Positions 9,285 through 20,646 of a stretch of 61,500 bases of DNA are shown here, piece by piece. Made by a program: the position numbers and the translations under genes. Below the pieces are notes generated by a model. The model saw nothing but the letters and a program-made list of their open reading frames with translations. It was not told the DNA's origin and did not search any database. The DNA comes from Polysphondylium violaceum (lineage: Eukaryota > Evosea > Eumycetozoa > Dictyosteliales > Dictyosteliaceae), in contig AJWJ01000078.1 in the NCBI GenBank assembly GCA_000277445.1, positions 1 to 61,500 on the forward strand, in the 5' to 3' direction. Numbering within the stretch: position 1 is the first letter of the stretch; each line of letters starts with the position of its first letter.

Positions 9285-11408
9285 CTACTTTTTAAATGCA
9301 GTTACAGCAGCACAGGCCAAAATTAAAAGAGTACCAATGACAGTGATGAAATCAATGGAGCCACCTAAAAACGAGATTTCCCAAATAAATGTGAAAATGA
9401 TTTGAAGATAATTCATAGCGGCAGCTTTGGCAGCTTTTTCCAATTGAATACCTCTATTGACGGCACCTTGAGCAACTACTGCTATAACGCCCAATAGAGT
9501 TAACCATCCCCATGTGGCCCAATCTGGCCAAACAAATGATTGTAAAATAAAAGAAGAGGGGAGTGTGATTATGCAGGCTACCAATGAAAAATAAAATACT
9601 AGTACAAATGTATTTACACCACGACCAATCTTTCTCACGGCGATAAAAGAGAGAGCTGAAAATACAGCACCTCCAATACCAATCAAGATGTAGAGCAGTT
9701 GATGTGCGCCACTACTTTCGGTACTACCACTGGAAGAGGCAGCATTGTCGGGATGATGAGGGAATAAAAAGGCTGGTTTTGAAACTATAGTCACACCGGC
9801 CAATGATAAGAATGCACACAATGCTTCAAATTTGCCCCATTTCTCTTTTAACACGACGGCGGCCAAGGCAGCTGTGATGACGGGACTGGTAAAACTAACT
9901 ACCACAGCCAAAGACAATGGTAATACACTGAGTGTGTAAAAGAATGCACACAGCGATAGAGTTCCAGAAAGCCCTCTGATGGCCAAGAGAACACGGTGTT
10001 GTTTTGGACCTAAGGGGTTTTCTTTGAGGATATATAAAATAATAAGACAACCGATCAAGCCATAGAATGAACGAATAAATGCCAATTGCATCGATTGCAT
10101 TCCACTAGACATGAGCTTGACCAGCAGTGACATGATTGAAAATAAAAATGCTGAAAACAACATATACACCAAACCTTCTTTGGCCTTGACCTTTTGCATC
10201 ACTACGTCCCAACGTGACTTTATGGTTTTAATTTGAAGGCCGTCCTCTTGTTCGGCGCCATCTTTTTCATAGGGAATTTCACCGTCAACCTCTTTGATAG
10301 ACTCCAAGTCGCTCATAGAGATCTCTTGACTGGCGAGAATATCGCTCTCTTCTTGTTGAGTGAGTGGCACATCTTGAGAGGATGCAAGTACCATGTGGCC
10401 TTCTGCAACACTGAATTTCAATGGATTCATCCATGACAAAGTTGTACTGCTACCTCCTCTGATCCAAGAGGCAGTTGAAGCTCTCAACGATTGAGATCCC
10501 TTGAGAGACTGTGACATTCTAAATGGGTTTTGTGATGATCTAAGAGCTTGTGAATTCTTTAGCAATGGTGAGACACCCTCGTTGAGTTGTCTCTTTTTCT
10601 GTTGTTGCATCATGGTCGACGCAGATAAATCACTTCTTGAATGTCCTAAACTTCCACTACTGCTGTGAGTGAGAACAGCTCCAGTTTTTCCAAAGCTCTC
10701 GTTGAGTAGATTGATTTCTGTAGATTCGGATAATGTATTATTTCCATGATGTAAATGATGATGTGGATGGTTTTGATCGTGTGTATGCAAACCTCCACGA
10801 TGATGAAGAGGTGGTAGCCCGCCAGTTGGTGCATGGTGTGGATGATGTTGTTCTTGTGTTTGGTTTAATGATGGATAATGGCTATGGTGGTGTTGTTGTT
10901 GATTATGATAATTTATAAGACTATGGTTGTGGTGGTTACTTAGTAAATCTGATGAAGTCGATGTATTTAATGATGGACTTTTTGCTGGACTTGGTAGAGA
11001 TGATGATGTATTTATATTCTTTGGTATTGATGACGATGATGAATTGATTCCACTCGATGTACTTAGGGCAGGTGGACTTTTGATTCCACTTGATGTATTT
11101 AAATGTTTGTTTGGATGAACTCCTGTAGATGTATTTAAAGTGGTTGGACTTTTAGATCCCAAATTTAAATTTTGCTGTTGTTGTTGCTGATGATTATGGT
11201 GATTATGATTATGGTGGTGATGAGTTGGTCTAGGTGATGATGGTTGTTGTTTATTTTCACTGTTTGTAGATCTTGGAGATATTTGTCTATTGTTTGGTAG
11301 ATTTTCAGTTGGTGGAGGCAGATTTGTAGATTCAATGGGTGGTATTAAAAGAGGTGGTGGCGGTGAAGGTGGTGCACCATTGATTTCGTTGTTATTGTTA
11401 TCTGCCAT
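9285..11408 (-). CDS. EamA/DMT-superfamily transporter (SLC35G-like) with long N-terminal tail
   Basis: This single-exon gene encodes 707 aa. Residues about 410-700 form ten predicted membrane helices as two five-helix EamA repeats: first GLVYMLFSAFLFSIMSLLVK with FIRSFYGLIGCLIILYIL, and the second beginning ILIGIGGAVFSALSFIAVRK. The typical AFIRSFYG arginine and the LAVVVSFTSPVITAALAAVV helix followed by LKEKWGKFEA match the SLC35G / drug-metabolite group. The protein probably sits in the plasma or an endomembrane; its substrate cannot be told from sequence. Residues 1-400 are low-complexity (Pro, His, Asn and Ser runs, repeated SGIKSP/TSSGI units and SQ-rich repeats such as SQSLKGSQSLRAS), predicted cytosolic and probably disordered. 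An acidic linker leads into the membrane domain. Start is the first ATG (MADNNNNE). The membrane region is confident; the tail's role is unknown. Confidence 0.88.
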   Translation of the reverse strand: MADNNNNEINGAPPSPPPPLLIPPIESTNLPPPTENLPNNRQISPRSTNSENKQQPSSPRPTHHHHNHNHHNHQQQQQQNLNLGSKSPTTLNTSTGVHPNKHLNTSSGIKSPPALSTSSGINSSSSSIPKNINTSSSLPSPAKSPSLNTSTSSDLLSNHHNHSLINYHNQQQHHHSHYPSLNQTQEQHHPHHAPTGGLPPLHHRGGLHTHDQNHPHHHLHHGNNTLSESTEINLLNESFGKTGAVLTHSSSGSLGHSRSDLSASTMMQQQKKRQLNEGVSPLLKNSQALRSSQNPFRMSQSLKGSQSLRASTASWIRGGSSTTLSWMNPLKFSVAEGHMVLASSQDVPLTQQEESDILASQEISMSDLESIKEVDGEIPYEKDGAEQEDGLQIKTIKSRWDVVMQKVKAKEGLVYMLFSAFLFSIMSLLVKLMSSGMQSMQLAFIRSFYGLIGCLIILYILKENPLGPKQHRVLLAIRGLSGTLSLCAFFYTLSVLPLSLAVVVSFTSPVITAALAAVVLKEKWGKFEALCAFLSLAGVTIVSKPAFLFPHHPDNAASSSGSTESSGAHQLLYILIGIGGAVFSALSFIAVRKIGRGVNTFVLVFYFSLVACIITLPSSFILQSFVWPDWATWGWLTLLGVIAVVAQGAVNRGIQLEKAAKAAAMNYLQIIFTFIWEISFLGGSIDFITVIGTLLILACAAVTAFKK

Positions 11409-12780
11409 ATTTATGTATTTTTACTAGATTCTCTATAGAGTGTTTAGTCTATCTATTGATAAATGAGTAGTATAGTAATTTAAATAATTAGTTATAAATA
11501 ATAATAATAACAATAATAATAAACAATAATAATAAATAGAAATGTATTGATATGATATTGATCTGTGGGCGAGAGTGTGAGTGAGTGTGGGTGTATGGGG
11601 GTATGTGTCAAAATTTTGTACTTTTTAGTAGATACACACTATTATTATAACCTGGTAGAGATATTTCAATCAAATAGAGGAATAGTCTAATTAAGTGATA
11701 ATAATAACAGTGTATTCGTAGTATAAAGACACGATTAGATTGCGAGAGTAATTGGTAGTTGGTTTACACAAGAGTAAAAAAAGGATTGGGGGTGGGTGCG
11801 AATTTATTTTTACAATTTTACATTTTTGACATACAATCGGAAATGAATATCAGACTCGCTACACTTTTGCATAGGTGATAATATACTATGGTAAACTTAC
11901 AGTTTTTTGATGATATATTTTTTTCAAGAGTTTTCTTGTTCTCTAAGATTAATATTTTATATGTTTTTTATTTATAAACCAAGAATGCTATTGTTCATGG
12001 TGTCTTTGCAGAGAAGACACTTTTGCTCACCATATCATAAAAAAAAAGTGAAAAAAATTTAAAAAAAATTAAAAAAATAAATAAAAATCAACAAAATCCC
12101 AACTCCCCCACCCTCCCCTCCACACTTTGTCAGTATCCGCAAATGAAAAGAATAGGAAATGCATTGTTTGCTTGATGATTAGATTAAATTGCACCAATAA
12201 TCTTTCGTCCCCACAAACAACTTTCACTACGAATGGGCACTCTCCCCACTTTCACCACTTTCACCACCCCCATTTTCACCACCATAATACAAAAATGCAT
12301 ACGTGGTAATTGGTTTAAATTCATTACACATTTCATTTGATTTTCTGTGATGGAAAAGAAAAAAAGAACATTTAATTTAATAATTTAATTAAAATAAATT
12401 CCCTTTTCGAGGTTAAAATGGCCCTCTAACTCTGGTACAGTTTAAAAATTGTGGGGATTCAATGCGCGAGTCAAGGAAAGTAAGATGAATTTTCCTTTAT
12501 AGGATAAAATTGAGACTAGCCTACCAACCGTCAGCTTTGTTTTGTTTTTTTCATATTTCATATTTTTCAAATCCTTTTCTAAATATGGTTCATTTTTCAT
12601 CTATTTAAAAAAAGTTTTGTTTTTTTTTTTTTTTTTTATTTTCCTAAACTCAATTAAAGACAAGTCCTTACTAATTTCACCAACACATAATTATAACATT
12701 ATTTATTTGTACATATTATAAAACAAAAAGCACACCACTCTCACCTTTGATACACTAATTGTCATTCCACTATTTTTAAA
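11409..12780. other. Divergent promoter region, EamA transporter and CBS protein
   Basis: This is a shared upstream region for the transporter (-) and the CBS-domain gene (+). It is mostly A+T-rich with G/T-rich and poly-A/T tracts. A small less A+T-rich island at about 12400-12530 contains a 7-bp inverted repeat AAGGAAA/TTTCCTT (12473-12497, 11-base loop). Oligo-T at 12617-12639 precedes the CBS gene. I see no coding gene; the 60-codon frame at 12127-12309 is simple-sequence derived. Confidence 0.65.
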
Positions 12781-14112
12781 ATGGAAAAGTTTTTAAATTC
12801 TCATCTTATTTCAGAGATGTTGGATACCCAAACAGATTATTGGAAAAAGAAAAAGGAAAAAAGCTTAATAACTCTAGAGGAGGACGCACCAGTTTCAGAG
12901 GCATTAAAACTTTTGTCTTCCAATTTTATCCTATCTCTTCCAATTAAAGAAAAAGGTAGAGATGATTATTTGGGATTCATTGATATGAATGATATTTTAC
13001 ACTCTATAATAAAATTATTTTTGGAAAAATATCCCCAACAAGATAGAAGTAGGTATTTAGGTATTAAGGCATTTTAAAAAACTATTCAAATTAGTATTAA
13101 TATTGGTTTTACAATTATGAATAGATAAACACTGGGAGTTTTTATTATCCGAGGATAATCATAATGGAAAAGACTTTATTGATCAACAAATTTCTTCTCT
13201 TATTAGTATGTATTTAGTTAATTTTCTTCTTAAATAAACAATATATTAATCTAGATTTTAAAATAATAATTAGATCAATCAAAATTAGATAATTTTATTC
13301 CAGTTGATGAAAATGGCACTCTTTTTCAATTAATTGATGAAGTATTTTCTCTGGGAATTCATAGAGTTATTGCAGTTGATGAAAGTGCAACGGTTAAGGG
13401 ATTAATTTCTCAAACAGATATTTTAAAATATATATTGGAAAATTTAAAAGAAATTGGAATTCCAGAATTTGACAAACCTGTCAGAGATTTGGGTATCATT
13501 GATAAAGATATCATTTTTACAAATGAAAAAACTCTGACTATTCAAACCTATTACATTATGCTGGAAAAGAATGCTCCTTGTATTGGTTTGACCAATGATA
13601 AAGGTGAATTTATTGGTAATCTCAGTATTACAGATCTTAGAGGATTAGCCCCACCAAGCTTTAGAACACTCTTGTATCCATCTGTAGAGTTTTGGAATCT
13701 TCACTCTAAAAAAAAGAAGTGCAAAGTATCTACAGACACATCACTTAGAGATGTACTCAATCTTTTATACACAAATCGTTTACATCGTCTCTGGGTTGTC
13801 GATGAGGGTAAACATCAAAAATGTTATGGGGTCATATCATTATCAAATATAATGAGATATTTCTCTCGTTATCATGATAAAAAAGCTCCATCATTCCTTT
13901 CCAAGAGTACCAGTAGTTGTGCTACTTCAAGATTAAAATCTAGTACCAATAAATTCTCACCACTCATCACTTACACCAGCCCAACAACCAATTCTCCTTC
14001 TCCACCAGCACTCAATCTTGATGAAGCTGGTGAACCAGCTGCCATAATTAAAGAAGTTAAAACTCAATCAAAAGTCCAATCAACACCAACCATAACTCCT
14101 GCATCTCAATAA
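12781..14112 (+). CDS. Four-CBS-domain protein (AMPK-gamma-like)
   Basis: Exons 12781-13048, 13125-13205 and 13274-14112 give 395 aa; all three joins are phase 1 (QDR|NKHWEFLL and SSLI|NQSKLDN). The protein has two Bateman pairs. CBS1 is around residues 25-85 (LITLEEDAPVSEALKLLSSN, LGFIDMNDILHSI). CBS2 is around 120-175 (TLFQLIDEVFSLGIHRVIAV, GLISQTDILKYI). CBS3 is around 180-245 (IGNLSITDLRGL). CBS4 is around 255-315 (TDTSLRDVLNLLYTNRLHRL, YGVISLSNIMRYF). Such four-domain proteins bind adenosine nucleotides, as in the AMPK gamma subunit and its yeast relative Snf4. The C terminus (from about 325) is Ser/Pro/Thr-rich and probably disordered. I cannot tell whether it is the true AMPK gamma subunit or one of the wider CBS family; ligand arginines typical of AMPK gamma are not all obvious. 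Confidence 0.85.
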
Positions 14113-14338
14113 CTTGATAATAGAATTCCACTATCAAAAAAAAATTATAAATAAATAAACATTAACAATATATAAAATAAATTAATTAAAAAAGGTATTC
14201 AATTATTTATTTGAAATTTAAGAGTCCCTTTTTTTTTTTTAAGAAAGAAAAAAAAAAAAAAAAAAAAAAAAAGAAAAATACGACTATTTTTCTACTATCA
14301 AACTATATATTTACAAATGTTCCATTACTAGTTATCTA

Positions 14339-17302
14339 CTAATTAGTTTTTGGAATTTCATACACTACAATAGAAGCATGATCTGGTTTACCAAATTTAA
14401 TATTTCGAAGACTATTATTTTTTTGAGAATAAAGCTTTTTGTGATGTTGATAATTTGGATCAGAAGTAAAGCCTCCCTCTGGCATTGATTTCTCAATTTC
14501 TTTCATTTTGATCAAAGATTTACTTGCCTCTTCTTGAATTGTTCTAAATGGTTGAGTTTTTTCTATACAATAAGTGATAATAGCCTGTGTCATGGAATCA
14601 CAAGACTCCATAACTTCAGCTGGTTGACTTTTGAGAAAATGTGTCATATTTTTTTCAATTTCGTCTCTGGTAGACTTTCTAGTTTCGTAAGCAGAGGTTG
14701 GGGTTGAGGTGTTTTCGTTCAAGAAATTATCAGATACACCGTCACTAGTGATGAATATTCTATCTCCTGGATTGACCCATGCCATGCCAAAGTGAAGGTT
14801 TTGGAGATGAGGTTTACTCTTTTCATTTCTTGCCTTGGCAAGTTTGGATTTGACTTCATCGGTTGGATTTTGTGCATATTCGACTGCTTCAAAAGGCCAA
14901 TGTTTGTCTTCACCACCCCACATCCATCCGATTTGGCCACCGGCATCATTAAAGTTTCTATTGGCCTGATTGGTTTTTCTATTTGTGATTTCCATTACTT
15001 TTCCAGTGGAACAACTCCATCTAAATGCGTTGGTATCACCCACTGATCCCACCATAAATAGCCAACTTTCGTTATTGTTTGGGGCGTCATTATAAAATGG
15101 AGAACTATAGCTACTGATACTAGTGCGATAGACTGGCGATGAGGATACAGAGGAGATGGGTGAATTTGAACGAGTGGAGGATTGAGAAGCTGGATCAGAA
15201 TTTGAGGTATTATTATTTGATTTTGGAATGGCAATTGGATTGGTTGATTCAAATGACGACTTTCTGGGCGAGGCTGGTGGAATAATTGGACTGGGGGCAC
15301 ACATTGAATTATTGGCAATTGATGGTGAATCTAAATTATTGTTGTTGTTATTGTTATTGATGGTTTTTGTTAAAACACCCAAACAAAATGTTGTAGCACC
15401 TTTGGGTTCAATGTGTATTTCTTTAGTTTGATAATATTCATCTTCAATAATACGTTTGTGACCTTGTAATATACTATTTCCAATGACAGTCAGCAATTCA
15501 TTGGTGGTTGGGATATCTTCATCTACAATACTTTCTAGATATTCATTGGCGCCAAGTATAGCTAAACGAGCAGCTCTCTGTGGTTCCTCACCATGTCCAC
15601 TACCATCGGCTATACTAAGAGTAGCTTTAATGCAAGAATGAGTATCTACAGAAATGCAAAAACTATCGGCAAAAGGTTCACCAATTCTTTGTTTTTTTTC
15701 GAAATCCCATCCGTACAAAGAAGAAGTGACTGCACATCCTCTACCATCTGATGATTCACCAATTAAAAATGTTGGTTTTTCTGCCAACTCTTTTGAAATT
15801 GATAATACTCTAGTTTGTTTAAATGTAGTTTGTTTTGGTGCTTGTTGTTGTTGTTGATTATTATTATTTTGATCATTATTATTATTAATTTTATCAGATG
15901 TTAAAACAATAGATGGAACTTTAAAACCATTATTATTACTATTATTATTTTGAGTAGTAGTATTGGTTTGAGTTGGATTAGTTTTTAAAGTTCTATTTCC
16001 ACCCAATGATATCATATTTGATAAGATTGGTTGAATTTTTCTAGAAACAAAAGAGGTACTGGATATATTGTGAATTGAATTTATCGATAAAAGCTTTTGA
16101 GGGACCACAATGATTGCAGGTGGATCCATACAAGGCAATGATTTAAATGAACTAGATGTATTGGTAGATGTTGAGGTTGATGTACATGTTGATGTTGTAT
16201 CATCAAAATCTTCTTCGCCACCACCATTGACATGATCATTTTCAATTTCTTCGTCGGAATTGAAATCATTGTTTATAATGGTACTGCCACTACTACTGGT
16301 AATAGCCAATTGTTTAGGCGATACCGATAAGCGATAGGCGGTTGTGGTGTTTTTACTATATAAATAAGCGGCATCCACAATGTGTTTCGTGGATGATGAT
16401 GATGAAGATGATGGATGAGGTGACATATTTCTAGGAGAGATGTTGGGAGGGGTGAATGATGATGATAAATAGAGGGTTGGTAAATGCATTCCTTGGTTTC
16501 GTTTATAAGAGATAATTTGATTATAATCAAAGTTATCATTTTGAATTGATTCTATATAATTTTCTATTGCTCTCTGTACACTTTGAATTACTAAATATTG
16601 GGCAGACTCTATTTGATGACTTGGAATTTTACTTATTGAATTTAAAATTGAAACTAATGGCGCATTATTATTGTTATTGTTGTTATTGTTATTTTGATGA
16701 TTTAATAAAAATGAAAATGAATTTGGTGATGATATATTATTTACAGAATTGTGGTTATTATTATTATTATTATTATTATTAATTACTAATGTACCAATTG
16801 AACTTGAAATAGTTCCACTATTACTACCAATTAAGGTAGGTGAACAAGAATATCCATTTGGGGAAGCAGCAACACTACCATTGTTATTGGTAGTTTGATG
16901 ATTTAAAACAGATGGATTGATATAAACTGTTTTAATTAACTTTGTATTTTTACCCATTCCAAAAAGAATGCTTTGGAATAGCATATTTGTCTTTTTGATT
17001 TGAATGATTGAATTACTTTGTTGAATGGCAGAGATTCTTAAACTCTCGTAATCAAGTGAAATATAAATATCGGTTTCATTGAGATTTGAAAAAATGGGTT
17101 GGTTGGATTCAATCCAAAGTTGTAAAACTGTTGAATTGTCTTCGATAATGGACGACTCGATGCTCGTGCTGCCAACTATAGAATAACTCTGCTGTTGTTG
17201 TTCCATTGATGGCGACAATCCACCACCGATACTATTATGAGATGTTGTTACTGTCGACTGACTATTACCTGATTTTCCAAACTTCATTTTGTACTGTGTC
17301 AT
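14339..17302 (-). CDS. PP2C-type (PPM family) protein phosphatase with large N-terminal region
   Basis: Intronless, 987 aa. The C-terminal half (about residues 510-985) is a PP2C-like fold: FLIGESSDGRGCAVTSSLYG, then SVDTHSCIKATLSIADGSGHG (metal-binding DG motif, with an unusual GSGHG in place of DGHGG), GATTFCLGVL, GDRIFITSDGVSDNF (the second Asp-Gly motif) and a final KPDHASIVVYE in place of the usual DN(I/M)T. The key acidic residues of the metal site are therefore present, and it may be an active Mn/Mg-dependent Ser/Thr phosphatase. The domain is interrupted by an Asn/Ser-rich insert at about 650-745. Residues 1-500 are Asn/Ser/Thr/Gln-rich with some conserved islands (VLQLWIESNQPIFSN near 60, YLVIQSVQRAIENYIESIQ near 235). 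No membrane segment is seen. Substrate is unknown. The GSGHG motif resembles a dictyostelid-type PP2C subgroup, but I cannot verify this. Confidence 0.82.
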   Translation of the reverse strand: MTQYKMKFGKSGNSQSTVTTSHNSIGGGLSPSMEQQQQSYSIVGSTSIESSIIEDNSTVLQLWIESNQPIFSNLNETDIYISLDYESLRISAIQQSNSIIQIKKTNMLFQSILFGMGKNTKLIKTVYINPSVLNHQTTNNNGSVAASPNGYSCSPTLIGSNSGTISSSIGTLVINNNNNNNNNHNSVNNISSPNSFSFLLNHQNNNNNNNNNNAPLVSILNSISKIPSHQIESAQYLVIQSVQRAIENYIESIQNDNFDYNQIISYKRNQGMHLPTLYLSSSFTPPNISPRNMSPHPSSSSSSSTKHIVDAAYLYSKNTTTAYRLSVSPKQLAITSSSGSTIINNDFNSDEEIENDHVNGGGEEDFDDTTSTCTSTSTSTNTSSSFKSLPCMDPPAIIVVPQKLLSINSIHNISSTSFVSRKIQPILSNMISLGGNRTLKTNPTQTNTTTQNNNSNNNGFKVPSIVLTSDKINNNNDQNNNNQQQQQAPKQTTFKQTRVLSISKELAEKPTFLIGESSDGRGCAVTSSLYGWDFEKKQRIGEPFADSFCISVDTHSCIKATLSIADGSGHGEEPQRAARLAILGANEYLESIVDEDIPTTNELLTVIGNSILQGHKRIIEDEYYQTKEIHIEPKGATTFCLGVLTKTINNNNNNNNLDSPSIANNSMCAPSPIIPPASPRKSSFESTNPIAIPKSNNNTSNSDPASQSSTRSNSPISSVSSSPVYRTSISSYSSPFYNDAPNNNESWLFMVGSVGDTNAFRWSCSTGKVMEITNRKTNQANRNFNDAGGQIGWMWGGEDKHWPFEAVEYAQNPTDEVKSKLAKARNEKSKPHLQNLHFGMAWVNPGDRIFITSDGVSDNFLNENTSTPTSAYETRKSTRDEIEKNMTHFLKSQPAEVMESCDSMTQAIITYCIEKTQPFRTIQEEASKSLIKMKEIEKSMPEGGFTSDPNYQHHKKLYSQKNNSLRNIKFGKPDHASIVVYEIPKTN

Positions 17303-18893
17303 TTTATTTTAAATGTTAGTTTGTGAGTTTAAAATATTTTAAATATTAAATCAAGCAAATAACAAGCAACCAAAACAACAACACACACAATAAATAAATA
17401 AAATTAAATTTAAATGGTTGGATAATGGTAAACTGTTTTTCTTCACGCTAAGTAAGCACACACCCTGTGGTGATTGTGGTGCTATGGATGAGAAATTGTG
17501 TGGGTGATGTTATAAGATTTATGTGGTTGGGTGTGTGTTGAGATTTTGATTGTTTTCAAAAAAAAAAAAAAAGTTAAAGGTTGTGTGTGTGGTCGAGATG
17601 AGATAAGTTTTTGATCAAAAAGTTAAAAATAGAATAAAAAAATCGAAAATATAAAAAATATAAAAAATCACAAATATACCTTTTTACAGTTTGTATAGTC
17701 AATTTTAGTGTTATAACCAACATTCATATGAACAATTAGATTATTACAATCACACTGTGATGTAATATGTAAAGTAATAAAATAGGTTGGGGTGAGGTTG
17801 CTGTTTTTTTAAAAAAAAATTGGCTGTATAGAATACGCCTCTTTACAAGAGAAGGAGAGCCTCACAAGAAAATAAAAAAAAAAAAAAAAAAAAGTAGCTG
17901 AAAAAAATAAAAAATAAAATAAAAATCACACAATTCCTTGAATGCGAAAAAAAGACGTGTGATAAGTTGTTTTGAATTGAATTGTATTGGTGGGCAAACA
18001 GAGAGACCATTAAACGAATGAATCGAACGCATCAAGATTAGCAGCAAAGACCAGCGTTTGGTCTGACAATTGCAATTGTTTTGGTCTGATCTGGTCTGGT
18101 ATGATGATGACGATAAGGTAAATTTAGAGATGGGGCACTTACATTTTGTAATTAATTTGAATATTGGGTTTTCAGTGTTTTTATTATTCTTTGAGCACTA
18201 TTATTACCTATTTCCTGAAATTATCGCCAAATTCAAAAAACTTTAAATGTTGAATCGACCAATTTCAAAGTGCACACCACAATTTTTTTTTTTTTTGTTT
18301 TTCCAAGATCCTCACACTATACAACAATCAACACAATAATAATTTATTATATTGCTATTATATTGTTATTGTTTTTTTGTAAAATCAAAGTCAAGTTTAG
18401 AGTTGAAAACTAATCTTTGAATACTTTTTTTTGTTTGTGTGTAAGTTGATTGATTGTGTGTGAGGTGTGTGCTGGCTATGATTGATGATGTTGATTTTGA
18501 TGATGATGAAATCCCAATTTTTTTTATAAAAAAATCTAACCAAAAAAAATAAGAAAAAAAAAAAGAAAAAAAAAAAAAAAGAATCAATCAATTACACAAA
18601 AAAGATATTTTTGACACATCATCCAGAGGGATAAAAACGGTTTTTTCGCAAAAATATCTATTTTTTTTTTTTATTAAATATTTGCAAAGCGGCAACACAC
18701 CCTAGCCACCCCATATTTAGAGCTTTTTCAAAAATGATTTTGCTCACAGTATGGGTGTGTATATTTTGTGTATGCTAAAGAAAAAAAAAAATAAAAAAAT
18801 AAAAAAAAGAAAAAGAAAAGAAAAAAAAAGAAAAAAATCAGCCCGCAAAGGCGCACATTTAAATTATGACAAAGTCGAAATTTCACAAGTATA
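17303..18893. other. Intergenic region, PP2C promoter and cyclin 3' flank
   Basis: About 1.6 kb, mostly A+T-rich with poly-A/T tracts (17561-17573, 17876-17893, 18282-18297) and GTGTG-type promoter repeats just upstream of the phosphatase gene. Short frames in it (17862-18047 and 18366-18591 on the minus strand) are poly-Phe/Lys artefacts. A perfect 11-bp inverted repeat sits at 18603-18659 and is listed separately. No gene is seen. Confidence 0.65.
18603..18659. other. 11-bp perfect inverted repeat (hairpin candidate)
   Basis: AGATATTTTTG at 18603-18613 is exactly complementary to CAAAAATATCT at 18649-18659, leaving a 35-base loop that itself is richer in G+C (CATCCAGAGGGAT) than its surroundings. 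It lies 235 bp past the stop of the cyclin gene. It may be a 3'-end element or a small structured RNA; A+T-rich arms make chance occurrence possible. Confidence 0.5.
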
Positions 18894-20646
18894 TTAATAA
18901 AGAGAAAAAATAGCTTTGTTTTTGTCGCCACGAGCGAGGTCTTCATGGATAGAGAGGGGTACTGTACAAGAGGAGGAGGGTGTATTTGAGTGTTGATGAT
19001 GATGATGATGATTATATTGTTGATATTGAAGTTGACGACCAATATTGGGTATAGCAGTAGTGGAGTCTTTGTTGTCAATGTGGAGATTTCTTCTTTTATG
19101 TGTATTGATATTATTATTGTTATTACTATTGTGGCCAATATTGGGGGGAGTAAGATTGATGTGGTGATGATGTTGATTGTTGTTATTGTTATTTGAAGAT
19201 ACTGGGATGGATAGCCCATTATTGGATAGATATTTCTTTCTGGTGGTGATATTTGATAATGATGGGGCGGCTGTTTGAGATTGGGATCTTTTTTTTTTGG
19301 GTGTTGATATTTTTTTGTGAATTGCCCTAATTGGAGATGATGGGACCAAAAGATTTTGAGTGATTGGTGATGAGTTGGTGGATGAATTTGTAGATGATGA
19401 TGTTGAAGATGAAAGTGATGATGAAGAGGATGAATTGGATGGTAGTGATGATAATTGATTTTGTAATTGTTCAAAATAATATTTCATTGGAGAAGTGTTT
19501 TCCATTGGTAAAGGTGAGCTATTTATACTATTTACACCACTACCACTATTATTATTGTTGTAGGTTATATATATATTTTCATTATTTACATGGTTGTTGT
19601 TGTTGTTATATTCGGTATATGTAGAGTTATTATTTACATTATTATTATAATTATTATTATTATTATTAATTTTATCAATATATGATTTGTGAATAACATT
19701 TGAAAAAGTAGAAATATCTTTTTCATGAAGATAAAGTTGATAGTCGACCAATTGAAGGAAATATTTTTCAAGATTATTTACATTGATCAAAGATACTCCA
19801 AATATCTCTGATAAATACTTATTTACAGACATTTTTTCTTCCATCCACATTTTGATAGTAATATTAATACTATAGTAGAGTATGATGGAAATTGATTATT
19901 AATTTACAATGACAAATAATAAATTAATAATAATAATAATGTAAAACTAACCTTGTAATAATAATATCAAGTACGGAAAAGGTTCTTGTTGGTGGATTTA
20001 AATTCAATTTTCTAAAAAATAAATCGGAATAATATACAGAGCAAACGAAAATTGATTTAAAGGTTTCTTTTTCAGATTCTACATCGTTATTGTCGATATT
20101 TGATGTAGGAGCAGTAGAACCACCACAATTGGAAGAGGCCCCACTTGTGCTCATGGCGTTATATTGTCTGGATCTTTTACAATGTTGAGAGTAGAAAAAC
20201 GAAATTACAGTTTTCCAGACCTCATAGATCTCTTGAGCATAGTTGTCAATGTCTTGGTATGAAGAAAGACTAGGCGACAAATTACCACTATTGCCATTGG
20301 CACTGCCAAAAGATGAATTGGTGGTCACAGGAATAATATTCAATTTTGGAATGGACGATAGGGCGGGTGGATTTGAATGATTAAATATCCAAGTGAGAAT
20401 CAAACGGGTGGTATAGTTTTTCAATATAAATTGATCACATTCCTGATTATATTTCTTAATGATGATCTTTTTGGGTGAAATGATTTTCGATGGCGATTGT
20501 GATTCACCAGCAACAGCAGCAGAGGCAGACGACGACGATGAAGCAAAATGGCCACCGATACTGGATGGATAAATATGAGAAGGTACCGCAGTAGAGTGGC
20601 TGCCAAATACTGTTGGTTGGAGTAAAACTCCTCTAGAAGAAGCCAT
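18894..20646 (-). CDS. Cyclin (Pho80/CNPPD1-like cyclin box)
   Basis: Two exons, 19952-20646 and 18894-19869, give 556 aa. The donor is AAG|GTTAGT and the acceptor CTATAG. The join reads SVLDIIITS|INITIKMWMEEKM and completes a cyclin box. The box runs from about residue 165 to 280: WKTVISFFYSQHCKRS, then a Ser/Thr-rich insert, FVCSVYYSDLFFRKLN, then MSVNKYLSEIFGVSLINVNN followed by LEKYFLQLVDYQLYLHE. The last part is the classic cyclin pattern of a GISxxELNxLExxFLxLLDYxLxV helix, closest to Pho80/Pcl and CNPPD1 cyclins. These bind CDK5/Pho85-type kinases. The long C-terminal tail (about 300-556) is Asn/His/Ser-rich with RAIHKKISTPKKKRSQSQ, a basic patch and possible CDK sites (TP, SP). The N terminus is Ser-rich. 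Which kinase it partners is not known from sequence. Confidence 0.8.

Noticed and set aside
12400-12530. Possible tRNA or small RNA in the less A+T-rich stretch before the CBS gene
   Set aside because: No T-arm or acceptor-stem pattern is present; the only structure is a 7-bp inverted repeat.
18728-19474. 248-codon minus-strand frame overlapping the cyclin C-terminal exon
   Set aside because: It is the shifted frame of the Asn/His-rich cyclin tail; the cyclin frame carries the conserved box and joins correctly to exon 1.
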